Shown here piece after piece: positions 53,296 through 62,738 of a DNA stretch of 64,000 bases. The translations under genes and the position numbers were made by a program. The notes beneath the pieces are model-generated. The model searched no databases, was not told the DNA's origin, and was given only the letters and a program-made list of their open reading frames with translations. Origin of the DNA: Nocardia mikamii NBRC 108933 (lineage in GTDB: Bacteria; Actinomycetota; Actinomycetes; Mycobacteriales; Mycobacteriaceae); the NCBI RefSeq assembly GCF_001613505.1, contig NZ_BDCM01000010.1, forward strand, positions 62,001 to 126,000, in the 5' to 3' direction. Every line of letters starts with the position of its first letter. Position 1 is the stretch's first letter.

Positions 53296-54654
53296 TCACA
53301 TCGAGGCGATCAGCCGATCCACGCGCTCGTCCACGGACCGGAACGGGTCCTTGCACAAGACCGTGCGCTGCGCCTGATCGTTCAGCTTCAGGTGCACCCA
53401 GTCGACGGTGAAATCGCGGCCCGCCTCCTGCGCGGCGGTGATGAAATCACCGCGCAGTTTGGCCCGCGTCGTCTGCGGCGGAGTAGTCACCGCGGCATCG
53501 ACCGCCTCGTCCTCGGTGATCCGCTTGACCAGACCCTTGCGCTGCAGCAGATCGAACACCCCGCGACCGCGCTTGATGTCGTGATAGGCCAGATCCAGCT
53601 GAGCGATCTTCGGATCCGACAACTCCATCGAGTACCGATCCTGGTAGCGCTGGAACAGCTTGCGCTTGATCACCCAGTCGATCTCGGTGTCGACCTTCGC
53701 GAAGTCCTGCGCCTCGACCGCGTCGAGCGTGCGACCCCACAGATCCACCACGGCGTCCACCTGCGGATCGCGCTCGCGATTACGCAGATGCTCGACCGCG
53801 CGGGCGTAGTACTCGCGCTGGATGTCGAGAGCGCTGGCCTGGCGGCCGCCCGCCAGCCGCACCGGTCGCCGGCCGGTCAGGTCATGGCTGACCTCGCGGA
53901 TCGCGCGGATCGGGTTGTCGAGCGCGAAATCGCGGAACGACACCCCGGCCTCGATCATCTCCAGCACCAGCGCCGCGGTGCCCACCTTCAGCATCGTGGT
54001 GGGTTCGGCCATGTTCGAGTCGCCGACGATCACATGCAGGCGGCGGTACTTCTCCGCGTCGGCATGCGGCTCGTCGCGCGTGTTGATGATCGGCCGCGAC
54101 CGCGTGGTCGCCGACGACACCCCTTCCCAGATGTGCTCGGCCCGCTGCGACAGGCAGAACGTGGCCGCCTTCGGCGTCTGCAGGATCTTTCCGGCACCGC
54201 AGATCAGCTGCCTGGTCACCAGGAACGGCAACAGCACATCCGAGATCCGGGAGAACTCGCCGGCCCGCACCACGAGGAAGTTCTCGTGGCAGCCGTAGGA
54301 GTTGCCCGCCGAATCGGTGTTGTTCTTGAACAGATAGATGTCACCGCCGATCCCCTCCTCGGCCAAGCGCTGCTCGGCATCGATCAGCAACTCCTCGAGC
54401 ACCCGCTCACCCGCGCGATCGTGGGTGACCAGCTGAACCAGCGAGTCACATTCGGCCGTCGCATACTCCGGATGGGAACCGACATCGAGATAGAGCCGCG
54501 CTCCGTTGCGGAGAAATACGTTCGAACTACGGCCCCAGGACACCACCCGGCGGAACAGATACCGGGCCACCTCGTCAGGACTCAACCGACGGTGACCGTG
54601 GAACGTGCACGTCACCCCGAACTCGGTCTCGATCCCCATAATTCGTCGCTGCAC
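53296..54654 (-). CDS. pafA: Pup-protein ligase PafA
   Basis: The 452-aa length equals that of Mycobacterium tuberculosis PafA. The GTG at 54654 sits 7 nt after TAATGT, a leaderless arrangement. It joins the C-terminal Glu of Pup to lysines of target proteins using ATP. The signature start [16 protein letters not shown] carries metal-binding Glu residues; [16 protein letters not shown] contains the catalytic Asp region; [18 protein letters not shown] and [20 protein letters not shown] line the nucleotide site. A strong hairpin separates it from prcA upstream. Confidence 0.97.
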   Translation of the reverse strand: MQRRIMGIETEFGVTCTFHGHRRLSPDEVARYLFRRVVSWGRSSNVFLRNGARLYLDVGSHPEYATAECDSLVQLVTHDRAGERVLEELLIDAEQRLAEEGIGGDIYLFKNNTDSAGNSYGCHENFLVVRAGEFSRISDVLLPFLVTRQLICGAGKILQTPKAATFCLSQRAEHIWEGVSSATTRSRPIINTRDEPHADAEKYRRLHVIVGDSNMAEPTTMLKVGTAALVLEMIEAGVSFRDFALDNPIRAIREVSHDLTGRRPVRLAGGRQASALDIQREYYARAVEHLRNRERDPQVDAVVDLWGRTLDAVEAQDFAKVDTEIDWVIKRKLFQRYQDRYSMELSDPKIAQLDLAYHDIKRGRGVFDLLQRKGLVKRITEDEAVDAAVTTPPQTTRAKLRGDFITAAQEAGRDFTVDWVHLKLNDQAQRTVLCKDPFRSVDERVDRLIASM

Positions 54655-54803
54655 ACCATCGACATTACGGCAAAGCGAACGGCGAAAGTGGCTGTGCGAG
54701 CAAGCGGTTGCATACGGGTTCACAACAATATGGGCTGTACCGGCCGCGACGCCGCCGGCAGTACCGGGTTCGTGGTGCGGAGACCGACTACGGACGACAG
54801 ACG

Positions 54804-54840
54804 CCCGGCCCCATCCACACGGTCGGAGGATGGGGCCGGG
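54804..54840 (-). terminator. Hairpin terminator after prcA
   Basis: A perfect 13-bp stem (54804-54816 with 54828-54840) has an 11-nt loop, 27 bp beyond the prcA stop. It should end the pup-prcB-prcA transcript before pafA, which has its own promoter. Confidence 0.75.
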
Positions 54841-54867
54841 CATCAGATTCGAGCCCGCTACCAGCGG

Positions 54868-55650
54868 TTACGGGTTGGAGGGGTCTCCGGCGGAGGGCGT
54901 CTCCGGCTCGGCGTTCCCCTCGCCCGCACTCGCCACGCCGTCGGCGGAGAGCAGCGTCTCCAGCGTGGCGTGCGGAATGCGCCGGAAAGCCCGGCGCGGG
55001 CGAGCCTGCTCCAGCGTCGCCACCTCCAGCGAGGACACCGCGATGCCGCGCTTGTCCTTGTCGCTGTTGTCCGGCGAACCCTTCTGCAGGGCGTCCACCG
55101 CGGTGCGGATGGCCGCCCGCAATTCCAGGCCCGGCTGGAAGGTGTCCTTGAGCGCGGTGCTGATCGGGTCGGTATTGCCGCCCATCACCACGAAGTCGCG
55201 CTCGTCGACGATGGAGCCGTCGAAGTTGATCCGGTACAGGACCGAATTCGACTCCTGCTCCGGATAGCCGACCTCACCGATGCAGATCTCGACCTCGTAG
55301 GGTTTGAGCTGATCGGTGAAGATCGTGCCCAGGGTCGAGGCGTACATGTTCGCCAGCGCCCGCCCCGTCACATCCCGCCGGTCGTACTGGTATCCCCGCA
55401 GATCGGCCTGCAGGATCCCACCACGACGCAGACTTTCGAACTCGTTGTACTTGCCGACCGCGGCGAATCCGATGCGGTCGTAGAGTTCGCTCACCTTGTG
55501 CAGTGTCGCCGAGGGATTCTCGGCGACGAACAGCACACCCTTGTCGTACACCAGCACCACGACACTGCGTCCCCGGGCGATGCCTTTGCGCGCAAGTTCG
55601 GTCTTGTCGCGCATGATCTGTTCGGCCGACGCGTAGTACGGCAGTGTCAT
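54868..55650 (-). CDS. prcA: Proteasome alpha subunit
   Basis: This 260-aa protein is the structural outer-ring subunit of the 20S proteasome. [20 protein letters not shown] is the N-terminal gating helix region, and [20 protein letters not shown] starts the Ntn-fold core, which lacks the catalytic Thr. The last 30 residues are a disordered acidic/Pro tail. The ATG overlaps the prcB stop (ATGA), which secures balanced subunits. It corresponds to Rv2109c. Confidence 0.96.
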   Translation of the reverse strand: MTLPYYASAEQIMRDKTELARKGIARGRSVVVLVYDKGVLFVAENPSATLHKVSELYDRIGFAAVGKYNEFESLRRGGILQADLRGYQYDRRDVTGRALANMYASTLGTIFTDQLKPYEVEICIGEVGYPEQESNSVLYRINFDGSIVDERDFVVMGGNTDPISTALKDTFQPGLELRAAIRTAVDALQKGSPDNSDKDKRGIAVSSLEVATLEQARPRRAFRRIPHATLETLLSADGVASAGEGNAEPETPSAGDPSNP

Positions 55651-56495
55651 GGACGCGTACTCCCTTCTTCGACCACCCGCTCAGCGACGATCGAGCGTGC
55701 GATCTGCTCGAGCCGATCGTCCGAAACCTCCAGCGCCCCTTCGGCATTGATGACGATCGCCGTCGGGAAGATACCGCGCTGCAGATCCGGGCCGCCGGTG
55801 GCGGTGTCGTCGTCGGACGCGTCGAGCAGCGATTCGACGGCGATGTGCAGGGCGCGGTCCTCGTCCATATCGCGGCTGTAGGTCTTCTTCAACGACGACT
55901 TGGCGAACATCGAGCCCGACCCGGTGGCGGTGTAGCCGAAGCGCTCTTCGCTGCGGCCGCCGACCACGTCGTAGGACACGATGCGGCCGGCCCGCGCCGG
56001 ATCGGTGGCCTCGAGGTCGTAGCCGACCAGGATCGGCACCACCGCCAGGCCCTGCAGTGCCGCGGGCAGATTGTCGCGGACCATCTTCGACAGTTTGTTG
56101 GCCTTGCCGTCGAAGGTCAGCGGCACGCCCTCGATCTTCTCGTAGTACTCCAGCTCCACCGCGAACAGGCGGATCATCTCGACCGCCACGCCTGCGGTGC
56201 CGGCGATACCGGCCGCGGAGAAGGTGTCGGTGATGTACACCTTCTCCATATCGCGGCTGGCCAGCAGGTTGCCCTGGGTGGCGCGGCGGTCGCCGGCGAT
56301 CAGCACACCGCCGCGGTAGGTCACCGCGACGATGGTGGTGCCGTGCGGCGCCAGGTCCCCGGCCGAGCCGGTGCCCCCGGATGCGCGTCCGAAACCGTTG
56401 CCCGGCAACAGTTCCGGCGCGTTTTCCCGCAGATATTCGGAGAATGACGAGAGGGCGTACCCCATGTGGAGCCGCAAGGGGTCACCTGATGTCAC
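55647..56495 (-). CDS. prcB: Proteasome beta subunit (catalytic)
   Basis: This 282-aa protein is the inner-ring peptidase of the 20S proteasome. The propeptide of 52 residues ends in APHG and the mature enzyme starts at Thr53 ([20 protein letters not shown]), the nucleophile; Asp and Lys partners are present in GDRRATQGN and later SKMVRDNL. The GTG overlaps the pup stop (GTGA) and the end overlaps prcA by ATGA. It corresponds to Rv2110c. Confidence 0.96.
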   Translation of the reverse strand: MTSGDPLRLHMGYALSSFSEYLRENAPELLPGNGFGRASGGTGSAGDLAPHGTTIVAVTYRGGVLIAGDRRATQGNLLASRDMEKVYITDTFSAAGIAGTAGVAVEMIRLFAVELEYYEKIEGVPLTFDGKANKLSKMVRDNLPAALQGLAVVPILVGYDLEATDPARAGRIVSYDVVGGRSEERFGYTATGSGSMFAKSSLKKTYSRDMDEDRALHIAVESLLDASDDDTATGGPDLQRGIFPTAIVINAEGALEVSDDRLEQIARSIVAERVVEEGSTRP

Positions 56496-56686
56496 TGGCC
56501 GCCTTTCTGGACGTAGGCACGCACGAAGTCCTCCGCGTTCTCCTCGAGCACGTCATCGATCTCGTCGAGCAGGTCGTCGGTCTCCTCGGCCAGCTTTTCG
56601 CGGCGCTCCTGTCCCGCGGCCTCGACACCGGCCGCGTCGTCGTCCTCGTCGCCACCACCGGCGCGCTTGGTCTGCTCTTGTGCCAT
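56492..56686 (-). CDS. pup: Prokaryotic ubiquitin-like protein Pup
   Basis: The 64-aa protein is highly acidic and disordered in its first half ([17 protein letters not shown]). A coiled-coil region follows for binding the Mpa/ARC ATPase ([20 protein letters not shown]), and the end is VQKGGQ. The terminal Gln must be deamidated to Glu by Dop before ligation. AGGAGGTCGG gives a strong Shine-Dalgarno. It is first in the pup-prcB-prcA operon. Confidence 0.97.
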   Translation of the reverse strand: MAQEQTKRAGGGDEDDDAAGVEAAGQERREKLAEETDDLLDEIDDVLEENAEDFVRAYVQKGGQ

Positions 56687-56868
56687 AGCAGCCGACCTCC
56701 TCTGTACTGATCATCGGCGAGCACCGGAAACCTCCGATGCTCGTCCCTCAACACTACCCAGCGACGGTGACAACATGCCGGATTACGTCGCAATGTGCCC
56801 CCGCCGCAACGTCACAGCACGCCGTGCCACCGCGGCACGAGCACGCCGCCGGCGGCCCGGCCACCCGG

Positions 56869-58368
56869 TCAGGAGGTGAGCTGCTTGACCAGTTCGGCGG
56901 CCGTACCCGCGCCCTCGAGCAACTTGCCGACGTGGGATTTCGTCCCGCGGCGCGGCTCCAGGGTGGGAATGCGGACCAGCGAGTCGCCGCCCAGGTCGAA
57001 GATCACCGAATCCCAGCTCGCCGCCGCGATATCGGCGCCGAAGCGGCGCAGGCATTCGCCCCGGAAATAGGCGCGGGTGTCGGTCGGCGGGTTGGTCATC
57101 GCGTCGGTGACCTGCTGTTCGGAGACCAGCCGCTCCATCGAACCGCGGGCCACCAGGCGGTTGTAGAGCCCCTTGTCCAGGCGCACATCGGAGTACTGCA
57201 GATCCATCAGATGCAGTTTCGGCGCCGCCCAGCCCAGGCCCTCGCGGCTACGCATACCCTCGAGCAGGCGCAGTTTGGCCGGCCAGTCGAGCAGGTGCGC
57301 GCAGTCCATGGGGTCGCGTTCGAGCAGGTCGAGCACATGCGCCCATTTCTCCAGCACATCGGTCACGCGGGCGTCGTCGGTGCCCTCGCGGTCGTGGAAC
57401 TTCTCCACCCGGTCGAGGTAGATCCGTTGCAGCGCAAGGCCGGTCAGTTCGCGGCCGTCGACCAGCGCGACGGTGGCGCGCAGGCTGGGATCGTGGCTGA
57501 TGGTGTGCACGGCGGTGACCGGACGCGCCAGCTGCAGATCCGACAGGTCCTCGCCGGCCTCGATCAGATCCAGTACCAGCGCGGTGGTGCCGACCTTGAG
57601 GTAGGTCGACCATTCCGCCAGGTTGGCGTCGCCGATGATCACGTGCAGCCGCCGGTACTTGTCGGCGTCGGCGTGCGGTTCGTCGCGGGTGTTGATGATG
57701 CCGCGCTTGAGGGTGGTCTCCAGACCCACCTCGACCTCGATGTAGTCCGAGCGCTGCGACAGCTGGAATCCGGCGTGGTCGCCGGACTGCCCGATGCCGA
57801 CCCGGCCCGACCCGGTGACGACCTGCCGCGAGACGAAGAACGGCGTCAGGCCGACGATGATCTGGTTGAACGGCGTATCGCGGTTCATCAGATAGTTCTC
57901 GTGGGTGCCGTAGGAGGCGCCCTTGCCGTCGACGTTGTTCTTGTAGAGCTGCATGCGCGGCGCACCCGGCACACTGGAGGCATAGCGGGCGGCGGCCTCC
58001 ATGACCCGCTCACCGGCCTTGTCCCAGATCACCGCGTCCAACGGGTCCACGACCTCGGGAGCCGAATACTCCGGGTGCGCGTGGTCGACGTAGAGGCGGG
58101 CACCGTTGGTGAGGATCATGTTCGCCGCGCCGACCTCGTCGGCGTCGATCACCGGCGCCGGCCCGTTGAGCCGGCCCAGGTCGAAGCCGCGCGCATCGCG
58201 CAGCGGCGACTCCACCTCGTAGTCCCAGCGCGTGCGCTTGGCCCGGGGTACGCCCTCGGCCGCCGCGTAGGCCAGCACCGCCTGGGTGGACGTGAGAATC
58301 GGGTTCGCCGAAGGTTCCGTCGGTGTCGAGATGCCGTACTCGACCTCGATTCCGATGATGCGCTGCAT
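56869..58368 (-). CDS. dop: Pup deamidase/depupylase Dop
   Basis: This 499-aa homologue of PafA deamidates the C-terminal Gln of Pup and removes Pup from conjugates. The N-terminal [20 protein letters not shown] carries the family Glu motif. The segment starting [20 protein letters not shown] is the longer Dop-specific loop near the active site, absent from Paf[17 protein letters not shown] holds the catalytic Asp. The ATG is 6 nt after TAGGCT, a leaderless arrangement. Mpa/ARC, found two genes further in Mycobacterium tuberculosis, does not follow here. Confidence 0.96.
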   Translation of the reverse strand: MQRIIGIEVEYGISTPTEPSANPILTSTQAVLAYAAAEGVPRAKRTRWDYEVESPLRDARGFDLGRLNGPAPVIDADEVGAANMILTNGARLYVDHAHPEYSAPEVVDPLDAVIWDKAGERVMEAAARYASSVPGAPRMQLYKNNVDGKGASYGTHENYLMNRDTPFNQIIVGLTPFFVSRQVVTGSGRVGIGQSGDHAGFQLSQRSDYIEVEVGLETTLKRGIINTRDEPHADADKYRRLHVIIGDANLAEWSTYLKVGTTALVLDLIEAGEDLSDLQLARPVTAVHTISHDPSLRATVALVDGRELTGLALQRIYLDRVEKFHDREGTDDARVTDVLEKWAHVLDLLERDPMDCAHLLDWPAKLRLLEGMRSREGLGWAAPKLHLMDLQYSDVRLDKGLYNRLVARGSMERLVSEQQVTDAMTNPPTDTRAYFRGECLRRFGADIAAASWDSVIFDLGGDSLVRIPTLEPRRGTKSHVGKLLEGAGTAAELVKQLTS

Positions 58369-58450
58369 GGGTCGAGCCTAGGCGACGCGCGCGGCCCCCG
58401 GGGCCGCCCGGGTGCGGTGGCCCGTCACCGCGCCGCGCGCCGTCGCGAAT

Positions 58451-59206
58451 TCAGTTGACCGCCAGCGGGTCCGGGGCCGCCGCCTGGGACCGCGCGACCA
58501 GGTCGGCGACGGTGGCGTCCCGGTCCAGCGGAACCCCCAGACTGCGTGCATTGCTCTCCAGCAGCCCGAGCACCGATTCGGTCACGATCGCCTCGATCTG
58601 CTCCGACCCCAGCGCCGAGGCGGTGTCGGCGCGCCAGCTGTTGACCACCCCGTCGACGAAGCCGACGATCCCGAAGGCCATCGGCCGGGCCCGCACGGGG
58701 TCGATGCCGACGCGCGCGGCGGCGGTGGCGAACAGATCCGCGAGCCGGGCGCCGATGCGGTCGCGTGCCCCGGCCAGCGCGAGCGACGAATCCCCTTGCG
58801 GGGCACTCGCCGCCAGGAATCGGTGCAGCTGCGGATGCGAGTCCACCCAGCCGACGTAGGTGCCGACCGCTCCGCGCACCGCGTCCTTGACGGTTCCGTC
58901 CGCCCGCAGCGTCGGAAGTAGTTGAGTCAGTAGCGATTCCAGGATGCGGCCGCGAATCTGCTCGTCGAGATCGGTCCGCCCGTCGAAATGGCGGTACACC
59001 ACCGGACGCGGCAGGCCCAGCCGGTCGGCGATCTGCTGGACCGACACCTCGGCGCCGTTCTCCTCGATCACCGCGACCGCGGCCTCGATCACCTCGGCAC
59101 GCCGCCGCTGCTTGTGCCCGTTCCAGCGGGTACTGCGACCGTCCACACCGGCCGCGCCGGACCGTTCCGCACGCCGCGGGGGCCGTTGTCCACCGGTTTC
59201 ACTCAC
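58451..59206 (-). CDS. TetR-family regulator of the AurF-like operon
   Basis: The GTG at 59206 sits 6 nt after TATCGT. The 251-aa protein has a disordered basic N-terminus of about 35 residues, the helix-turn-helix VQQIADRLGLPRPVVYRHFD and a large helical ligand domain. It is divergent from the AurF-like oxygenase gene, whose promoter lies in the shared 99-bp gap, and probably represses it. The ligand is unknown. Confidence 0.92.
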   Translation of the reverse strand: MSETGGQRPPRRAERSGAAGVDGRSTRWNGHKQRRRAEVIEAAVAVIEENGAEVSVQQIADRLGLPRPVVYRHFDGRTDLDEQIRGRILESLLTQLLPTLRADGTVKDAVRGAVGTYVGWVDSHPQLHRFLAASAPQGDSSLALAGARDRIGARLADLFATAAARVGIDPVRARPMAFGIVGFVDGVVNSWRADTASALGSEQIEAIVTESVLGLLESNARSLGVPLDRDATVADLVARSQAAAPDPLAVN

Positions 59207-59229
59207 ATGTCAACGATACTCATGCGGTA

Positions 59230-59258
59230 TTGACCGATACACCCCGTCTCACTAACCT
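59230..59258 (+). promoter_or_regulatory. Promoter of the AurF-like operon
   Basis: TTGACC at 59230-59235 and TAACCT at 59253-59258 are separated by exactly 17 bp, a textbook housekeeping-sigma promoter. The start would be near 59265, giving a leader of about 40 nt with GGAGC before the ATG. An ATAC/GTAT inverted repeat just upstream, over the TetR start, may be the operator. Confidence 0.7.
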
Positions 59259-59305
59259 TGATGTTACAGCCTGTCTCGGTAATTCGATTCGTTTGGAGCG
59301 CAGTC

Positions 59306-60205
59306 ATGGGCAACGACGCCACCCTGCTCCCGCGGGATACCTTCGCGCAGCGCCTGCTGCTCGGTTCGGTCCGCAAGTCCTACGACCCGGTGGTCGATCT
59401 GGACTGGGACGCACCACTGGATCCGGACAAGTTCTTCCTGCCGCCGGAGGTGGTCTCCCTTTACGGCACCGACCTGTGGGACGAGATGTCACCCGAGCAG
59501 CGGCGCGAGCTGTCGCGGCAGGAACTCGCGAACATCCTGTCGGTGGGGATCTGGTTCGAGAACATCCTGAACCGGCTGTTGTTGCGGGAGTTGATGAACA
59601 GCGACCCCACTTCGCACCGCTCGCACTACACGTTGACCGAGATGGGCGACGAATGCCGGCACATGACCATGTTCGGCAAGCTGATCGACCGTATCGACGC
59701 CCGGCCTTATTGGCCCAAAGCCCCCGCCCGGCTGGCGATCTCGTCGCTGCAACTGCTTCTGCACGGACCGATGGTGTGGGTGGGAGCGCTGGTGGGTGAG
59801 GAGATCTTCGACGCGCTGCAACGCCGCACGATCGACGATCCGCAGTTGCAGCCGGTGGTAGCGCGCACATTCCGTGTCCACGTCACCGAGGAGGCCCGCC
59901 ACATCGGCTTCGCCCGCGACGCCCTCATCCGCCGCGTTCCGGTGATGTCGCGCGCGGAACGCGCCTATGTGCGGATGTGTGTCGCGGTGGCCGCTCCGTT
60001 GTTCGTCCGGCTGATCACCAACCGGCACATGTACATTCGGGCCGGCCTCGACGGGCGTACGGCGGTGCGCGCGGCGCTGGCCAATCCGCACGCGCATCGC
60101 ATGCTCGCGGCCGGCGGCGCCGACCTGGGCGCGTTCCTGGACGAGAACGGGCTGCTCGGCCCGATCGGCAAGCGGCTCTGGCGGCGGCGGGGGTTGCTCG
60201 CATGA
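59306..60205 (+). CDS. AurF-like diiron oxygenase
   Basis: The ATG at 59306 is chosen for its GGAGC; an upstream ATG would start inside the promoter. The 299-aa all-helical protein has the AurF-type diiron ligands: E85 (GIWFENIL), E116-x2-H119 (DECRHM), E165/E166 (VGEEIFDA) and E196-x2-H199 (EEARHI). AurF itself oxidises p-aminobenzoate to the nitro compound; relatives in actinobacteria have other substrates. Its stop overlaps the next gene by ATGA, so the partner protein acts with it. The substrate is not known. Confidence 0.88.
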   Translation: MGNDATLLPRDTFAQRLLLGSVRKSYDPVVDLDWDAPLDPDKFFLPPEVVSLYGTDLWDEMSPEQRRELSRQELANILSVGIWFENILNRLLLRELMNSDPTSHRSHYTLTEMGDECRHMTMFGKLIDRIDARPYWPKAPARLAISSLQLLLHGPMVWVGALVGEEIFDALQRRTIDDPQLQPVVARTFRVHVTEEARHIGFARDALIRRVPVMSRAERAYVRMCVAVAAPLFVRLITNRHMYIRAGLDGRTAVRAALANPHAHRMLAAGGADLGAFLDENGLLGPIGKRLWRRRGLLA

Positions 60206-61092
60206 GGCCGGACCGGCACAGCGCGGGCGGCGTGGCCGTCGTCGCGACCCGGCCGTCGGCACCGGTCGTCGCGGCGACGCTGCGGCGCAACGGAATTCGC
60301 GACCTCACCGTCCTGGGCTCGACCGCGCTCGCGGCCGATCGGCCACCGTCCGCGGTGCACACCATGGAATTCGACGGCGCACACGACCGCTGGCGGCTGC
60401 GCGCGGACGACGGCACGACCACGGCGTCGGTGGTGATCCTGGCCGATGCCGACCTCGACGCGCACCGCATCACCGGGGTCGGCGCCGACCTGCACACGCT
60501 GCTGAGCGACGGCCGGGTGGCCCATCTCGGCTCGGCGATGCACGAGATGCCCAACCTGTTCTGGACGCACTCCCCCGCCGGCGCGCACTGGCCGCACTAT
60601 CCGGTGCAGGCCCGCGCCGAATACGCCGCGCGCTGCGTCTCGGCGATGTGCCGGACCGGCGGTACCCGAATCCAGCTGCGACGCGCCGTGCAGCACGAAT
60701 CGGCACGGCGCTGGGCCGCGAATCCCCGGTCCGGCCGGCGGCTGCCGAGACCGGATCGCCGTCACTTCGATACGACCGTCGCCGCCGAGCGGGTGCCCGC
60801 CTACGAGTACGCCGGTCCGGCGGTACTCGACGCGCCGGGCGCCGAACTCGCGGTGACGGTCGCGCTGAACGGGCATCCGGACCCGATCGACGGTCACTAT
60901 CACTGGTACGGCCGTCTCAGCGCAGCGGAGGCGGATCTGCTGCCGGATCCGGGGCGCGGTGCGGTATCGCTGCGGATCCCCGGAGGCGAGCCCGCCGCGG
61001 GCCGGCTGCAGGAGCGCGACCCGTGGGGAAATCTGCGGATCGCCGGAATCGGACGGCCACCATTTCCCCTGGCGGACAACCGCACTCACTGA
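60202..61092 (+). CDS. DUF4873-domain protein partnering the AurF-like oxygenase
   Basis: This 296-aa protein starts by ATGA overlap with the oxygenase gene. The N-terminal 190 residues look like a truncated Rossmann-type domain ([20 protein letters not shown]) without a full FAD glycine motif. Residues from about 200 on (YEYAGPAVLDAPGAELAV, then YHWYGRLSAAEADLL) are a DUF4873 domain, which in other proteins is fused to flavin monooxygenases. It could deliver substrate or electrons to the oxygenase. Function inferred from coupling only. Confidence 0.75.
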   Translation: MRPDRHSAGGVAVVATRPSAPVVAATLRRNGIRDLTVLGSTALAADRPPSAVHTMEFDGAHDRWRLRADDGTTTASVVILADADLDAHRITGVGADLHTLLSDGRVAHLGSAMHEMPNLFWTHSPAGAHWPHYPVQARAEYAARCVSAMCRTGGTRIQLRRAVQHESARRWAANPRSGRRLPRPDRRHFDTTVAAERVPAYEYAGPAVLDAPGAELAVTVALNGHPDPIDGHYHWYGRLSAAEADLLPDPGRGAVSLRIPGGEPAAGRLQERDPWGNLRIAGIGRPPFPLADNRTH

Positions 61093-61101
61093 CAACAGTG
61101 G

Positions 61102-61476
61102 TCAGCCCGGAATCTTGTCCAGGAATCCGTGCACGCGGGCGATGCGATCGCCGTCGAGAACGACCACATCGAAGCCCACGATCAGCGGTTCGGCGCCGGG
61201 ATTCCCCAGCGTCCAGGTGAACCGCAGCTGGTCGTGGTGTCCGTCGACCGGCCCGAGGCCGAATCGCATACCGGCGAACTGTTCCCGGACGCCGGTGATC
61301 ATCTCGTCGATCGCGGCGACTCCGGCGACGGCCGCGAGCGGATCGGTGTAGGTGGCATCCGGCCGGTACAGCTCGTCGAGCAGTGTGCGCCGGGCCGGGG
61401 CGCCGGCTTCGTTCCAGGTGTCGATGTAGCGCTGGGCGATGGCGTCGTAGGTGCTGGTGGTTTCGTTTTCGCTCAT
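61102..61476 (-). CDS. SnoaL/NTF2-like small protein
   Basis: The 124-aa protein has the NTF2-like cone fold pattern: an initial helix (DAIAQRYIDTWNEAG), YRPDATYTDPLAAVAG at the pocket mouth, and beta strands RFTWTLGNPG and GFDVVVLDGDRIARVHGFLD. Members bind or isomerise small hydrophobic molecules. The ATG at 61476 lies at the start of the recognisable domain; the frame is open further upstream without a better start. It is convergent with the DUF4873 gene. Confidence 0.85.
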   Translation of the reverse strand: MSENETTSTYDAIAQRYIDTWNEAGAPARRTLLDELYRPDATYTDPLAAVAGVAAIDEMITGVREQFAGMRFGLGPVDGHHDQLRFTWTLGNPGAEPLIVGFDVVVLDGDRIARVHGFLDKIPG

Positions 61477-61594
61477 ATGACGAGCATGTCGGAGAGCGGG
61501 CGCCGGGTCGATTACCCGTCGGGTAATGCCGCGGAGCACCGAAGTGGTTGCCGCGCAGCCGGTCTCGTTGTCCGGCCGCGCACCGGGTGGAGGT

Positions 61595-61963
61595 CTACAG
61601 CACCGACTTCAACGATTGTTCGTCCCGCGCGACGACGGCCCGGCCGTCGGGGGTGACCACGATCGGTCGCTGGATCAGCTTCGGATTGCTCGCCAGCGTC
61701 TCGAGCCACTGATCGCGGTCGGCCTCCGTCCGCGACCATCCCGCCATACCGAGCTCCTTGGCCTCCGGTTCCCCGGTGCGGGTGATGTCCCAGGGCTCCA
61801 GGCCGAGCTGGGCCAGGATCTCGCGCAGATCCGCCACGGTCGGCGGATCGTCGAGATATTGCCGCTCGATGTAGTCCACCCCGGCCTCGTCCAGCGCGGC
61901 TTTGGCCGCGCGGCTCTTGGAACAGCGAGGGTTGTGCCAGATCTGCGTTTGCCCGGAAGTCAT
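61595..61963 (-). CDS. ArsC/Spx-family reductase-like protein
   Basis: The 122-aa thioredoxin-fold protein has Cys14 in HNPRCSKSRAA, the position of the catalytic Cys of glutaredoxin-coupled arsenate reductase (ArsC); the pattern TVADLREILAQLGL and NPKLIQRPIVV, with the arsenate-binding Arg, agrees with ArsC and less with Spx. No ars operon genes are adjacent, so the role in arsenate resistance is uncertain; YffB-type proteins look alike. It is divergent from the TetR gene at 62079. Confidence 0.85.
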   Translation of the reverse strand: MTSGQTQIWHNPRCSKSRAAKAALDEAGVDYIERQYLDDPPTVADLREILAQLGLEPWDITRTGEPEAKELGMAGWSRTEADRDQWLETLASNPKLIQRPIVVTPDGRAVVARDEQSLKSVL

Positions 61964-62006
61964 AGCCGAAACCCTAGCGCGCCGACCTCCCCACGATGAC
62001 GGAGCC

Positions 62007-62027
62007 AATTTGCCCTAAAGGCAAATT
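62007..62027. promoter_or_regulatory. Palindromic operator upstream of the TetR/monooxygenase unit
   Basis: AATTTGCC and GGCAAATT form a perfect 8-bp inverted repeat around a CTAAA centre, in the 115-bp gap between the arsC-like and TetR genes. TTTGCC/GGCAAA palindromes of this size are typical TetR sites; the neighbouring TetR is the obvious binder. Confidence 0.7.
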
Positions 62028-62078
62028 TTCCTGTCGTGCACTATTGAAGTGACTCGCACTTTCGCCGATACTGAGTTC

Positions 62079-62687
62079 ATGACCACGGAGCCGGCCCTGG
62101 GGCTGCGGGAACGCAAAAAGCTCGATACGCGGCGCGCACTCAGCGATGCCGCACTCGAGCTGATGTTCGAACGCGGCCTGGACCAGGTGCTGCGAGAGGA
62201 CATCGCCGCCCGCGCCGGGGTCTCGGTGCGGACGTTCACCAACTACTTCGCCAACAAATACGAGGCGCTGGCGTACCGGCACATCGACCGGATCCGCCGA
62301 GGGATCGAACTGTTGCGGGCACGGCCGGCCGGTGAGCCGCTGTGGGCCGCGATCACCGAGGCGATGCTGGAACCGTTGCGAGTCGACGGCCTCGATGCCG
62401 ATCCGCCGCCGCGCGACCGGCTGGCCGAGGTCCGCAAACTCGTCGCCAGCCCTGAGGCGCAGGCAGCACTGACCCGTACCACTACCGACGCCTTCACCGA
62501 GGCGGTCGCCGAACGCACCGGCACCGATCCCGGCACGCTCTATCCACGGCTGGTCGCCGAAGCCGTGCTCGGCGCACTGGTGGCGGCGATCGAGGTCTAC
62601 CCCCGGTGCGATCCTCCGGCCTCGATCACCGCGCTGACACGGCAGGCACTGGAACTGGTCGCCGCCGGCCTGCCCGAACCCAGCTGA
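62079..62687 (+). CDS. TetR-family regulator
   Basis: The 202-aa protein begins with a helix-turn-helix domain: RERKKLDTRRALSDAALELM, then IAARAGVSVRTFTNYFANKY. The ligand domain is helical. GATACT lies 6 nt before the ATG, a variant -10 box for a leaderless mRNA. It is followed 51 bp later by a FAD aromatic monooxygenase in the same direction and probably represses both genes through the palindrome at 62007-62027. Confidence 0.92.
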   Translation: MTTEPALGLRERKKLDTRRALSDAALELMFERGLDQVLREDIAARAGVSVRTFTNYFANKYEALAYRHIDRIRRGIELLRARPAGEPLWAAITEAMLEPLRVDGLDADPPPRDRLAEVRKLVASPEAQAALTRTTTDAFTEAVAERTGTDPGTLYPRLVAEAVLGALVAAIEVYPRCDPPASITALTRQALELVAAGLPEPS

Positions 62688-62738
62688 CTTCTCCGCCTTT
62701 CCCTCGAAACCGCTCATCCGACAAGGGGTTGATTTGTC

